Part shown: piece after piece, positions 23,889-30,602 of the stretch | Layout of the letters: each line of letters starts with the position of its first letter | Numbering within the stretch: the stretch's first letter is position 1 | Origin: a virus | IMG/VR virus record: IMGVR_UViG_3300047546_001003 | Span: 1-31,582 of that record | Reading direction: 5' to 3' (one strand) | Length of the DNA: 31,582 bases | Notes under the pieces: model-generated | Told to the model about the DNA's origin: nothing | Seen by the model: only the letters and a program-made list of their open reading frames with translations | Databases searched by the model: none | Translations under genes and position numbers: made by a program

Positions 23889-25975
23889 CGGAAGTGAGTA
23901 AATTTAAGTTCTCTGAAATGACCTTTATGTTTTCCAAAGTGACCATGCCTACTAAGTTTTGCTTTTTTATAAACTCCCTCATATAGACTAGCGTGTGCAC
24001 TATCACCTGGAACTACAGTACGAGCCATACCATTTGAATATGCTAAGGTAATACCATAAGCTCTAATTCTATCAAAGTTTCCCCCTCGTCTATAATTCAG
24101 CATTTCCTTCAATAGCATGATATCTTTAATTCTTTCTATACCATACTTAACAGATTTGACATTACCATCATCATCATATTCCTTACCTATCTCTTCGGTG
24201 CAATACTTAATAATAGAATTATCAAAAAACTCAATATTCTTTTGAGTGGCTCTAATTCCATAATCTGTCGAAATAGACGTGTTTGGCGCAATCTCTTTGA
24301 TCCAATGAGGAGTTTTAGCAAGATACTGATGTAGATTATTACGGAGAAGATAACTAATATAATCGTGAACATCATTCTCAATAAGGGCTGTAGCATTGTA
24401 ATATACAAGTAGTTTAGTAACATTTTCGTACCACTCTTCAAGTGAAGCAGGTCTACCAGTGTAGCAAGCAACCATACTATCAGCGTGTTGATCATCCATA
24501 CCATTAACTTGTTTATGAATATATACACTACCTAAAGAGTCTGAGAATTTAGCCTGGTCAAACTTATAGGGGTCAATACCTGCTACATACAATCCATACG
24601 GAGGATCATCCATAACAGGATGTTCAAATATCTGTATCACTCCTTCTTTCTCTGAATCATTCCTTACAGGAAAATCATGTACAGGTTTGCGTTCTGAGAA
24701 AGTCCATTCTAGGAATCCATCATCATTATAAACTAAATCAGAGGGGATACCATGATAGTTTAGATCTTCTAGTTTTTGAAGTTGTTTCTTAATAAGGTGA
24801 ACTGGGAACTTGTTAACCTCTCTAACTTGGAATGCTTCATCGAGGGATAATGGTTCTTGTGTGACAGCCAGTACGTAATCTTTTGGAGATTTTTTTCTAG
24901 CTGCCTCTCTTTTCTCCTTGATACGTTTAGTAGCTCCGAGCACATCTGAGTTTCCTTCTTCGTCAATGTATCCTTTATACGACCAACTCGCTGGATGGAA
25001 AAACCCACATGTTGTATTCTGTTTCCCTTCATCAAAAATGTTTTTAAATTCTGCGAATCCATATTCTCTTGGTTGATAACATATTTTCTCAAGATCTGCA
25101 CAGTCTTTCATTTCACCTACAGATCCAGTAGCAATGATTTGACCAGTTACATAATCACCATCCATACATGCTGGTCTCACGTATTCTATAGTCTTAAGTA
25201 AGGTGGGAGCAAGTCCAGGTTCTTCATAAAAGAAGATTGACACTGCACCCCCTACCCCTTTTGATGGATTATCTTTAAGTGTAACTTTGTGTAGTTCAGA
25301 CATATAGCCATCCCAATACACTTTACCATAATCATCTTTTTCTTGGAATTGAGCTTTCCAGAAATCTTTAGTATATGGGTTTTTGTTTTTATGCCAAGGT
25401 GTAAACTTATCTAAGTGCCTAGCATTAGTTTCAATCATCTCCCAAGTTTTGTCAGCTTTATCACCAACAAATGCTCCAACATAACAAATGGAGTATGGTT
25501 CAAAATAAAACTTCTTGGTAAGTAGGGCACCATTCTTTAGTGAGTATCCTCTCTGACGAGCCTTAGTACCACCAAAGTGTAACCCTCTAATCTTTGCCTT
25601 TTCCACTTCTATAAAGTAGTAGGCATCACTATCCCAAAAATCAGGGGCTATTGATTTTCTTTGTTGTTTGTTGTAAATGAGAGAATAGTTAAGATAGTAG
25701 TACATATCACCACAAATGTAGTGACCATCTGAGTTAACCATTCCATTTTCAATCTTATACTCCTCCTCATCCCAAAACTGTTCGTATGCAGGAGAACCAT
25801 ATACGTATGGGCAATATGTTCCATATTCTAAAAAATAATTTACTGCCTCTTTAAATTCTTTTGTCTTTGACCAGATGTAATTACCTGGTGTATAGTCTAT
25901 ATTAAAATACTTTGAGAGCAAGGGGAACTTGCTCTCATCAGTACAGGGGTCTATTTCTTCTTGATATATTTGCAT
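23885..25975 (-). CDS. terL: Terminase large subunit (ATPase and nuclease)
   Basis: This 696-residue protein has a Walker A-like GGTKARQRGYS (about 135-145), Walker B with catalytic acid VSIFFYEE (about 245-252) and coupling motif ATGS (282-285). The C-terminal nuclease part includes AGIDPYKFD (D468) and ALIENDV (E533), with a late D-S-A-H acidic/histidine site (PGDSAHASLYEG). The Walker A deviates from GxxGxGK, as is common in terminases. It cuts concatemeric DNA and drives it through the portal. About 50 extra N-terminal residues rich in Tyr (YICGDMYYYLNYSLIYN near 86-102) are a trait I associate with crAss-like and other large Bacteroidota-phage TerL proteins. No separate small subunit is obvious; the gene two positions upstream (26427-26963) is a candidate. 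Confidence 0.9.
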   Translation of the reverse strand: MQIYQEEIDPCTDESKFPLLSKYFNIDYTPGNYIWSKTKEFKEAVNYFLEYGTYCPYVYGSPAYEQFWDEEEYKIENGMVNSDGHYICGDMYYYLNYSLIYNKQQRKSIAPDFWDSDAYYFIEVEKAKIRGLHFGGTKARQRGYSLKNGALLTKKFYFEPYSICYVGAFVGDKADKTWEMIETNARHLDKFTPWHKNKNPYTKDFWKAQFQEKDDYGKVYWDGYMSELHKVTLKDNPSKGVGGAVSIFFYEEPGLAPTLLKTIEYVRPACMDGDYVTGQIIATGSVGEMKDCADLEKICYQPREYGFAEFKNIFDEGKQNTTCGFFHPASWSYKGYIDEEGNSDVLGATKRIKEKREAARKKSPKDYVLAVTQEPLSLDEAFQVREVNKFPVHLIKKQLQKLEDLNYHGIPSDLVYNDDGFLEWTFSERKPVHDFPVRNDSEKEGVIQIFEHPVMDDPPYGLYVAGIDPYKFDQAKFSDSLGSVYIHKQVNGMDDQHADSMVACYTGRPASLEEWYENVTKLLVYYNATALIENDVHDYISYLLRNNLHQYLAKTPHWIKEIAPNTSISTDYGIRATQKNIEFFDNSIIKYCTEEIGKEYDDDGNVKSVKYGIERIKDIMLLKEMLNYRRGGNFDRIRAYGITLAYSNGMARTVVPGDSAHASLYEGVYKKAKLSRHGHFGKHKGHFRELKFTHFR

Positions 25976-25976
25976 A

Positions 25977-26420
25977 TTATTTCAAGTTCTCTAACTTATA
26001 GATAGTTCTATCAATCAAAGCAACGATTTCATCAATAATATTTTGGATATGAGAGCAATCACATACATCTCTTCTGTGTTGTTCAACATACTCTCTACAT
26101 CCTTTAACTAATGTAAGAGCATCTACATATGTGGATCCAGGAATAGTAATTGGGATGATACCATTCATACCTTGATACACTTCAATAAGTTCATCTGTTT
26201 TGTCAAGTAATCCATCATAGAAATCACCTAATGCACTATGTGCAGCAAATGCACCTAGTCCACTAACACGTAGGTGAGCTAAATGAGCTTGATCTCTTAC
26301 AGAAAATAAGTATCCAAAAAAGGAAGAAGCACCTGAATGATCTTCAGATTTTGGCATACCCATTGAAATAGGTTTTGAAAAAAGTGGCTTGGAAGAATCC
26401 AAGAATGATGATTTGGCCAT
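25977..26420 (-). CDS. Ferritin/Dps-like four-helix protein
   Basis: This 147-residue protein is mostly helical after a Ser/Pro-rich N-terminal tail. The core has AHLAHLRVSGLGAFAAHSA, then GDFYDGLLDKTDELIEVYQG, and a C-terminal helix pair with CDCSHIQNIIDEIVALIDR. The H49-x11-H61 pair followed by D66, D73, D76, E77 and E80 is reminiscent of the ferroxidase ligands of Dps proteins, though the first acid is one residue further than in Dps. Phages often encode uncharacterised proteins of this type (H-x-A-L-G-x-F-Y-x-x-x-x-D-x-x-D-x-L-x-E-x-Y-Q-G) just before terminase. Iron binding or DNA protection is inferred; a structural four-helix protein without metal is possible. Confidence 0.5.
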   Translation of the reverse strand: MAKSSFLDSSKPLFSKPISMGMPKSEDHSGASSFFGYLFSVRDQAHLAHLRVSGLGAFAAHSALGDFYDGLLDKTDELIEVYQGMNGIIPITIPGSTYVDALTLVKGCREYVEQHRRDVCDCSHIQNIIDEIVALIDRTIYKLENLK

Positions 26421-26426
26421 GATATA

Positions 26427-26963
26427 TTATTTTTTATTTGGTCTCTCTCTATTTGATACGAATCTATTACCTCGTACTTGCGATTGTGCAATCTCTTGTT
26501 CTACTACATCTTTAAGGTCTTTCAGTGACTTCACTGCACTACCTAATGCTGCTAAGTTCTTCATTGCATTAGTTGCCTTTTTGTCAGAGTCACTATCCTC
26601 ATCATATGCATTAAACTGTACCTCTGTAAAGTACTCTGCTAATTTGTCTACTAGTTTAAATGCACTCTGATACAACCTCATGGATGGTGTCTCTTGTAAT
26701 ACCTCGTATTTCTTAATAGCAGCTAAGATAAGGGGATCATCTGGAGAAAACAAATTATTAGGACAGAAATCTTTTAAACATTGTACTTTTCTATCTATTT
26801 CAGAGAGATTACTATAACCTAAAGCTTTGAAATCTATTAGATGGTATATATAAGCAAAGACAAACAATGATTTGTCTTTCCATTTTTTGTGTACTGCATT
26901 ATACTCTGGTACTAACAGGATTTCTTGATCAATACTAACCTGTCCTTTATTTACATGAAACAT
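26427..26963 (-). CDS. Conserved pre-terminase protein; possible small terminase subunit
   Basis: This 178-residue protein begins with a strand-rich region (VSIDQEILLVPEYNAVHKKW) followed by VFAYIYHLIDFKALGYSN. It then has mainly helices, including SMRLYQSAFKLVDKLAEYF and LKDLKDVVEQEIAQSQVRG, and a basic tail RFVSNRERPNKK. The pattern L-L-V-P-E-x-x-x-x-x-x-x-x-D-K-S-x-x-x-x-A-Y-I-Y-x-x-x-D is familiar from proteins encoded close to terminase in many Bacteroidota phages; none has a function I know. Its place two genes before TerL, helical content and basic tail make a small-terminase role conceivable but unproven. Confidence 0.5.
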   Translation of the reverse strand: MFHVNKGQVSIDQEILLVPEYNAVHKKWKDKSLFVFAYIYHLIDFKALGYSNLSEIDRKVQCLKDFCPNNLFSPDDPLILAAIKKYEVLQETPSMRLYQSAFKLVDKLAEYFTEVQFNAYDEDSDSDKKATNAMKNLAALGSAVKSLKDLKDVVEQEIAQSQVRGNRFVSNRERPNKK

Positions 26964-26972
26964 AGATTGTTT

Positions 26973-27194
26973 TTAATATTCTCCTACATCATCCCAGTCA
27001 ACGTTGTCATCCAACCCTCCTGAGAATGATAGTCCTTCTTCATACTTTTGAAGTGCTTCTAATAAAGTTTTATCATTATACTTCATTAGTGGTTCTTCAT
27101 CTGTTGCCAAAGCAATATGCCTAGCAATTGGATACTCTGGGTAATACTGCATTAAATTCTGGAGTATTTGTAAGATTTCGTATTGTGTATCCAT
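26973..27194 (-). CDS. Small acidic hypothetical protein
   Basis: This 73-residue protein has an N-terminal helix pair (QYEILQILQNLMQYYPEYPIA) and a strongly acidic C-terminus (GGLDDNVDWDDVGEY). The start shares one base with the preceding stop (TAATG). It is the only acidic protein in the run of small basic proteins. No family recognised. Confidence 0.45.
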   Translation of the reverse strand: MDTQYEILQILQNLMQYYPEYPIARHIALATDEEPLMKYNDKTLLEALQKYEEGLSFSGGLDDNVDWDDVGEY

Positions 27195-27430
27195 TATCTA
27201 TACGATTTAACTTTTGATGCAATCTTTTTTGGTTGTGGAACAAATTGCTTACCCTTTGCATTCCCTTTTGCTTTAGCAGCATTAGTTGCAGCTTTCTCAC
27301 CAGGAGAGAGTGCCTTCCATGCAGCATCTGGTAAATACCTCTTTTTACCTTTAGAGGGTTTACCATCACTAGTCCTCCATTTCTGTGAGGTCCAGTTCTT
27401 AAGAGATTGTTGGGATTTAGCTAGTGCCAT
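27194..27430 (-). CDS. Small basic protein of a widespread phage family
   Basis: This 78-residue, Lys-rich protein has the pattern SLKNWTSQKWRTSDGKPSKG (9-28), then RYLPDAAWKALSPGEKAATN and GKQFVPQPKKIASK. I recognise W-x-x-x-x-W-R-T-x-D-G-K-P-S and R-Y-L-P-x-x-A-W as features of tiny proteins found in many phages, including cyanophages, without known role. It is coupled by one-base overlaps to both neighbours. Positively charged, so DNA binding or presence in the virion head is possible. Confidence 0.55.
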   Translation of the reverse strand: MALAKSQQSLKNWTSQKWRTSDGKPSKGKKRYLPDAAWKALSPGEKAATNAAKAKGNAKGKQFVPQPKKIASKVKSYR

Positions 27431-27567
27431 TATTTTTTCTTTGTTTTTTTATGAGCAAAATCTTTCATAATTCTACCATCAGGCATTTTGTGATATCCTT
27501 TAGGAATGCTGCCTGACTTTTTCATTGATACAGCAATAGCAGCTTGCTGTGCTTTACTTTTTGCCAT
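27430..27567 (-). CDS. 45-residue Lys-rich protein
   Basis: This frame was found by direct translation between two small basic genes. The ATG at 27567 overlaps the upstream gene by 14 bases, and the TAA shares one base with the next ATG. The protein starts MAKSKAQQAAIAVSMKKSG and ends HKKTKKK, with 13 Lys/Arg and two acidic residues. The K-x-Q-Q-x-A-x-x-x-x-M-K-K pattern is recurrent in tiny phage proteins. Function unknown; probably nucleic-acid contact. Confidence 0.55.
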   Translation of the reverse strand: MAKSKAQQAAIAVSMKKSGSIPKGYHKMPDGRIMKDFAHKKTKKK

Positions 27568-27787
27568 TTGACTTAGTTTTATAAGGGTTTTCTTTATGCC
27601 ACTTCTTAGTTGCAGCTACACCTTGTTTTACTGTTTTAGCTCCTGCTTTTTGTGTGAGGTTAATAGTATCCCATTTACCTTTATCCTTAGTAGGATGGTT
27701 TACCATAATATCACCAGGTTTACCTTTACCAATCTTGTTGGTCTTTTTGTAAACTTTGTGTTTTTCACCACCAGCAGAGAACTTCAT
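27554..27787 (-). CDS. Small basic protein with conserved C-terminal KAGAKTVKQGVAATKKWHKENP-type motif
   Basis: This 77-residue basic protein has an N-terminal FSAGGEKHKVYKKTN, then GDIMVNHPTKDKGKWDTINL and TQKAGAKTVKQGVAATKKWH (about 45-64). The last motif is one I recognise from small proteins of large phages. The start overlaps the previous stop by one base (TAATG). The protein is probably DNA- or capsid-associated, by charge and context only. Confidence 0.55.
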   Translation of the reverse strand: MKFSAGGEKHKVYKKTNKIGKGKPGDIMVNHPTKDKGKWDTINLTQKAGAKTVKQGVAATKKWHKENPYKTKSNGKK

Positions 27788-27966
27788 TACTTGTACCCTC
27801 CACCTTTAGCTTTGTACTCTCTAGCAAGCATTTGAGCTTTACGTGCTGACCATTCACCAGGATCTCCTCCTTTTGAACCAGCTTTAATTTTGTTAAACAA
27901 ACTTTTCCTCATACTAGGTTTAGTATAATTTCCAGCTGCATTAACTTTTGATTTTTTTGTTGTCAT
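27787..27966 (-). CDS. 59-residue basic protein (SKGGxPGxWSARKAQ family)
   Basis: This frame was found by translation of the gap after the holin gene. The ATG at 27966 overlaps the holin stop as ATGA, and the stop shares a base with the next start. The protein contains NYTKPSMRKSLFNKIKAGSK and GGDPGEWSARKAQMLAREYK and ends KGGGYK. The motif [KR]-x-x-I-x-A-G-S-K-G-G-x-P-G-x-W-S-A-R-K-A-Q is a widely distributed domain in phages, large DNA viruses and some bacteria. It is uncharacterised as far as I know. I am confident in the gene because of this motif. Confidence 0.75.
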   Translation of the reverse strand: MTTKKSKVNAAGNYTKPSMRKSLFNKIKAGSKGGDPGEWSARKAQMLAREYKAKGGGYK

Positions 27967-28355
27967 GGTTTTGTTTCAGATTCTTGTGGTCTTCTAATTC
28001 TTTTCATCATTGTTTCATAGATACTATACCCAAAAAGTAATTTAAAACTCTCATCAATACTTTTTCCTTCTACCATAGCTATTACACCTACAGCAAGTTT
28101 ACTTAAAGGTACACTTTTATCTAACACATACACTTCAACAAGGAAAGAGAGAAGAATAGCAATGTTATATAGTAACAATTTAGGGATGATGTTAGACATC
28201 TTCCTAGAAGTGATTGCCACCCCAGTTCTATGACATCTCCAAATTGCGAATATAAAATCTGATACAATTAACAGAGATGCAGTAATGAACAAAGGAGTGG
28301 CTGGAGCTAGTGCTGCAGCCGATGCAAGCAGTAGACCAATTACCCAGTCTTTCAT
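27963..28355 (-). CDS. Holin (phage holin-family membrane protein)
   Basis: This 130-residue protein has three clear membrane segments: WVIGLLLASAAALAPATPLF (about 4-23), TASLLIVSDFIFAIW (about 25-39) and LLLYNIAILLSFLVEVYVL (about 60-78). A weaker fourth (LAVGVIAMVEG) may follow. The cytoplasmic connection RCHRTGVAITSRKMSNIIPK carries the G-x-x-I-[ST]-S-x-K-x motif of the Cph1/TcdE-type holin family. It would open the inner membrane for the endolysin encoded about 2 kb upstream. It is embedded among small basic-protein genes, with ATGA overlaps on both sides. Confidence 0.7.
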   Translation of the reverse strand: MKDWVIGLLLASAAALAPATPLFITASLLIVSDFIFAIWRCHRTGVAITSRKMSNIIPKLLLYNIAILLSFLVEVYVLDKSVPLSKLAVGVIAMVEGKSIDESFKLLFGYSIYETMMKRIRRPQESETKP

Positions 28356-28510
28356 CCCTTTACACGTTTAAGTCGAGGGTTAGCTTTTTTTGCAGCAGGA
28401 GAGGCCTTTCTTGTAGCAGAAGCAAGAATGGCACCAGCAGCTTTCTTGCTGATGCCTTGCTTCTTTGCGATAGAACTCTGAACTGCTTTAAATCCAGGGT
28501 GCTTTTTCAT
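28352..28510 (-). CDS. 52-residue basic protein without acidic residues
   Basis: This frame was found by translation upstream of the holin. The ATG at 28510 lies two bases after the previous stop, and the TGA overlaps the holin start as ATGA. The protein starts MKKHPGFKAVQSSIAKKQG and contains ISKKAAGAILASATRKASPA; 15 of its 52 residues are Lys or Arg and none are Asp or Glu. The sequence GFKAVQ-x-x-I-A-K-K-x-G-I-S-x-K-A-A-G-A-I-L-A is strongly conserved, in my memory, across many phages. The function is unknown and the charge points to nucleic acid binding. Confidence 0.75.
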   Translation of the reverse strand: MKKHPGFKAVQSSIAKKQGISKKAAGAILASATRKASPAAKKANPRLKRVKG

Positions 28511-28512
28511 GA

Positions 28513-28854
28513 TTAACAGGATTTACCGCCTTTACGCATAGTTGCTTTTCCACCCTTACGCATTGTAGGTTTTTTGATAGTATCTTTATAATCTTTTCCT
28601 ACAGTATCTTTATAATCTTTTCCTACAGGAGGTCCATACATCTTTGGTTGAGAGGAAATCTTTTTCATAATAGTATCTTTATGATCAATCCCCATTGATC
28701 CACCAACAACAGGTTTTCTAAGTGCTCCACCATCCATGTATTTATCCATGCCACCTTTTTTCATCATTGACATTGTAGGTTTTGCAGGACCTTTCTTAGG
28801 AGGAGTTGCTTTTTTAGGGGGCATTGCTTTCTTAGGTACAGGTTTCTTCATCAT
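28513..28854 (-). CDS. Repetitive Lys/Pro/Met-rich low-complexity protein
   Basis: This 113-residue protein consists of short repeats. The N-terminus has PKKAMPPKKATPPKKGPAKP, the middle has DHKDTIMKK followed by two GKDYKDT units, and the C-terminus has MRKGGK twice before SC. It is strongly basic and unlikely to fold as a globular protein. The start has the context TATAAAACA, identical to that of the MCP gene, which suggests efficient translation. A head-internal DNA-binding protein is the most natural guess. Confidence 0.5.
   Translation of the reverse strand: MMKKPVPKKAMPPKKATPPKKGPAKPTMSMMKKGGMDKYMDGGALRKPVVGGSMGIDHKDTIMKKISSQPKMYGPPVGKDYKDTVGKDYKDTIKKPTMRKGGKATMRKGGKSC
28581..28628. 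repeat. 24-bp perfect tandem duplication
   Basis: The 24-nt unit starting TATCTTTATAATC at 28581 is followed immediately by an identical copy at 28605. A partial third copy (TATCTTTATGATC) lies at 28674-28686. The unit is a multiple of three and encodes the GKDYKDT-type repeat of the low-complexity basic protein, so copy-number change keeps the frame. Confidence 0.9.
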
Positions 28855-28879
28855 TGTTTTATAGTTTATAGGGTTAAAA

Positions 28880-29149
28880 TTAGCAGTTCCATTTTCTCAA
28901 AGCCAATGCTTTTCTAGTGGGTTTACCATTAGGTTTTTTCATTGGTCCTTTCACTCCACTCATTCTAGCGCAAAAACTCTTTCTACGTTTAGCATCTTTA
29001 CTATTAGGGTCTAGTTTAGAAGGCTTAGTTGTAACAGCCATCTTTAACTTAGAACCAGGGTTAGCTGCTCTATAAGAGGCTACACCTTTTGCATTTAATC
29101 CACCTGATGCAGATTTACCTTCTTTGCGTGTCCAAGCTGGAGTTTTCAT
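28880..29149 (-). CDS. Small basic protein, DUF6321-like
   Basis: This 89-residue basic protein reads WTRKEGKSASGGLNAKGVAS, then YRAANPGSKLKMAVTTKPSK, KRRKSFCARMSGVKGPMKK and, at the C-terminus, ALRKWNC. The series W-T-R-K-E-G-K-x-x-x-G-G-L-N-x-K-G, L-K-x-A-V-T, R-R-x-S-F-C-A-R-M and L-R-K-W-N-C matches a very widespread phage family that I remember as DUF6321. It has no established function as far as I know. The cysteines in SFCARM and WNC are invariant in members I recall. It starts 9 bases after the GroES-like gene. Confidence 0.7.
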   Translation of the reverse strand: MKTPAWTRKEGKSASGGLNAKGVASYRAANPGSKLKMAVTTKPSKLDPNSKDAKRRKSFCARMSGVKGPMKKPNGKPTRKALALRKWNC

Positions 29150-29158
29150 AGATAAAAA

Positions 29159-29482
29159 TTAATCCTCCAAAACTAGGGAGATATTGTGAGCATTAGTCAT
29201 CACGTAACTAAGTTCTTTGTCACCATCTTTGATGGTAAATGGCTTGATGTACATAGGATCACCTAATCTTACTTTAGCACCAGCAATAACACCAGGGTAG
29301 CCATTAGCAGAAACAAGTGGTCCTACAGCAAACACAGTGTAGAGTCCAGAGTGCTCTTTATAAAAATCCTGAACTAAATTTTCTTTAGCAGATGCTGACA
29401 ATTCAATTTTAGAATTAGCCATTTTTTTCATGAACTCAGGTTGTTCAAGAATGACGATGTCATTTTGTGGGATTAACTTCAT
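29159..29482 (-). CDS. GroES-like (Hsp10/gp31-type) co-chaperonin candidate
   Basis: This 107-residue protein begins KLIPQNDIVILEQPE, as GroES begins with R-P-L-x-D-R-V-[IL]-V-x-x. It then has a loop with SKIELSASAK (24-33), whose I-E-L lies where GroES has the mobile-loop I-V-L triad that binds GroEL. Next come GLYTVFAVGPLV, a GAKVRLGD strand and a final AHNISLVLED, where GroES ends with N-x-x-x-D-I-L-A-x-V-E. Length and order of strands fit the Hsp10 fold. Phage Hsp10 proteins such as T4 gp31 replace host GroES to fold the large capsid protein, which would suit a phage with a big MCP. The identity between families is low, so the call is moderate. Confidence 0.55.
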   Translation of the reverse strand: MKLIPQNDIVILEQPEFMKKMANSKIELSASAKENLVQDFYKEHSGLYTVFAVGPLVSANGYPGVIAGAKVRLGDPMYIKPFTIKDGDKELSYVMTNAHNISLVLED

Positions 29483-29651
29483 AATCTTTTATTAAATTTT
29501 GTTTTTTTAGTTTTTTGATAAGTGCTTTAGTTGGTGTGTCAGGATTAGTAACAACAAACCCTTTAATACCAAGTGATAATATATTTATCAACTGTTCTAC
29601 ATCTTGCATTTCATGCCAGTTGATTAGAAACTTTTCTTCTACTTTCCTCAT
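29460..29651 (-). CDS. Small hypothetical protein
   Basis: This 63-residue protein starts in an ATGA overlap with the upstream gene and overlaps the GroES-like gene by 23 bases at its end. It appears to be a small alpha/beta protein: KFLINWHEMQDVEQLINILS, then GIKGFVVTNPDTPTKALIKKLK. No family recognised. Confidence 0.45.
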   Translation of the reverse strand: MRKVEEKFLINWHEMQDVEQLINILSLGIKGFVVTNPDTPTKALIKKLKKQNLIKDYEVNPTK

Positions 29652-29854
29652 TTATCATTAAGGTTTAACTCAATTGTACAATTCTTTGATAGTGTAACTT
29701 GATTAGAATCATAATGTCTAATCACACCATCCTTTTCATTTGCTACCACCCATATTGTATTAGCTTGTGGACCATAGTCTATAAGAAAAAGTACAATACC
29801 CATACCATGTGTGGTATTGACATACATTAATTGTTTTACCTCATGTATGATCAT
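29648..29854 (-). CDS. Small beta-rich hypothetical protein
   Basis: This 68-residue protein has YVNTTHGMGIVLFLIDYG (11-28) followed by TIWVVANEKDGVIRHYDSNQ. The H-G-x-G-x-V-x-x-[LI] start and the I-R-H-Y-D-S-N-Q end suggest a small SH3-like beta barrel, and I associate it with tiny conserved phage proteins. It starts in an ATGA overlap with the endolysin stop, so it is co-translated with the endolysin. Confidence 0.5.
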   Translation of the reverse strand: MIIHEVKQLMYVNTTHGMGIVLFLIDYGPQANTIWVVANEKDGVIRHYDSNQVTLSKNCTIELNLNDK

Positions 29855-30318
29855 GAACCTATTTCAAAGTGCATCCAATCGTAATTTTTCTCTCTGCCAA
29901 GCGAAATAAACCCATGCTTGTAAAAAATATCAATCATTGGCTTATATGCAGGTTTTGCGAATTGAGCAGTCTTTGAAGTGGCTTTAAGTGAGTTCCTTGC
30001 AGGGTCTAAATCAATAGCTATCCCCCATGCATGTTTAGACCAACTTGTTCCCCCCCTCATTTTTCTGAATGCAAAACATCCACCAAAAAGGTCGATACCT
30101 AACTTTTGAAGTTCAGGGAGACCATAGTGTGCAAGTAGATCATTAAACACTGCAGTGAAATTACTAGCAATAAGTTTGTGCACTCTAATTTTAGATACAG
30201 TGGTTTTAGTATCCCAAGCTAACCTCATAGGGTAAGGTAGCTGAATAGTAACTAAGTAATCAGAACCATCTTCATCTGGTTGTCCATACTTAGCAATAAC
30301 TTGATTTGTAGTTAACAT
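29851..30318 (-). CDS. Endolysin, peptidase M15 family (VanY/L-alanyl-D-glutamate or D,D-peptidase type)
   Basis: Read from the ATG at 30318 (two bases after the upstream stop) the protein has 155 residues; a longer start at 30357 would overlap the preceding gene and is less likely. It carries the M15 zinc site: SKHAWGIAIDLDPARN (H96 and D103) and DWMHFEI (D147 as base, H150 as third ligand). FRKMRGGTSWS just before the first motif is a typical lead-in. The enzyme cleaves peptidoglycan cross-bridges to release progeny. No signal peptide or cell-wall-binding domain is present, so it needs a holin, which is encoded about 2 kb downstream. Confidence 0.85.
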   Translation of the reverse strand: MLTTNQVIAKYGQPDEDGSDYLVTIQLPYPMRLAWDTKTTVSKIRVHKLIASNFTAVFNDLLAHYGLPELQKLGIDLFGGCFAFRKMRGGTSWSKHAWGIAIDLDPARNSLKATSKTAQFAKPAYKPMIDIFYKHGFISLGREKNYDWMHFEIGS

Positions 30319-30320
30319 AA

Positions 30321-30602
30321 TTATAAATTTACAGGTAACCAATATTGTCCAGGACATTCACAGTCCATACACATAGTTTTCTTTTCAATAAAACATCCAC
30401 ATCCTTCAAACTTAGTACCATTTAATGCAGTACCTCTTTTAGCAGGATCACAGACAGAGTTTGTCCTAATAGGACAAGTGAGGCAGATTGCTAATCTCTC
30501 TTCTGCCACTTGTTTCTTAGCAGGAGATAACAAACTTAATTTATCAAGCAAAGAGTTTGTCCACCCTTCACCTATTTGTCTAATCAATTTGGCTATCCTC
30601 AT
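30321..30602 (-). CDS. Cysteine-rich (zinc-binding) protein
   Basis: Read from the ATG at 30602 the protein has 93 residues; a start at 30632 would add 10 residues and enlarge the overlap with the upstream gene from 23 to 53 bases. It contains AICLTCPIRTNSVC, GCGCFIEKKTMC and MDCECPGQYW, eight cysteines in the second half (C40, C43, C51, C68, C70, C78, C81, C83). The pattern C-x-x-C-P...G-C-G-C...C-P-x-x-x-W is common in tiny phage proteins of unknown role and probably binds zinc. The N-terminal part is helical and basic. Confidence 0.6.
   Translation of the reverse strand: MRIAKLIRQIGEGWTNSLLDKLSLLSPAKKQVAEERLAICLTCPIRTNSVCDPAKRGTALNGTKFEGCGCFIEKKTMCMDCECPGQYWLPVNL

Noticed and set aside
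30319-30357. Longer start for the endolysin giving an apparent hydrophobic N-terminus (MSWTILVTCKFIIM)
   Set aside because: It could be taken for a signal peptide, but it overlaps the upstream Cys-rich gene, and the ATG at 30318 sits two bases after that gene's stop.
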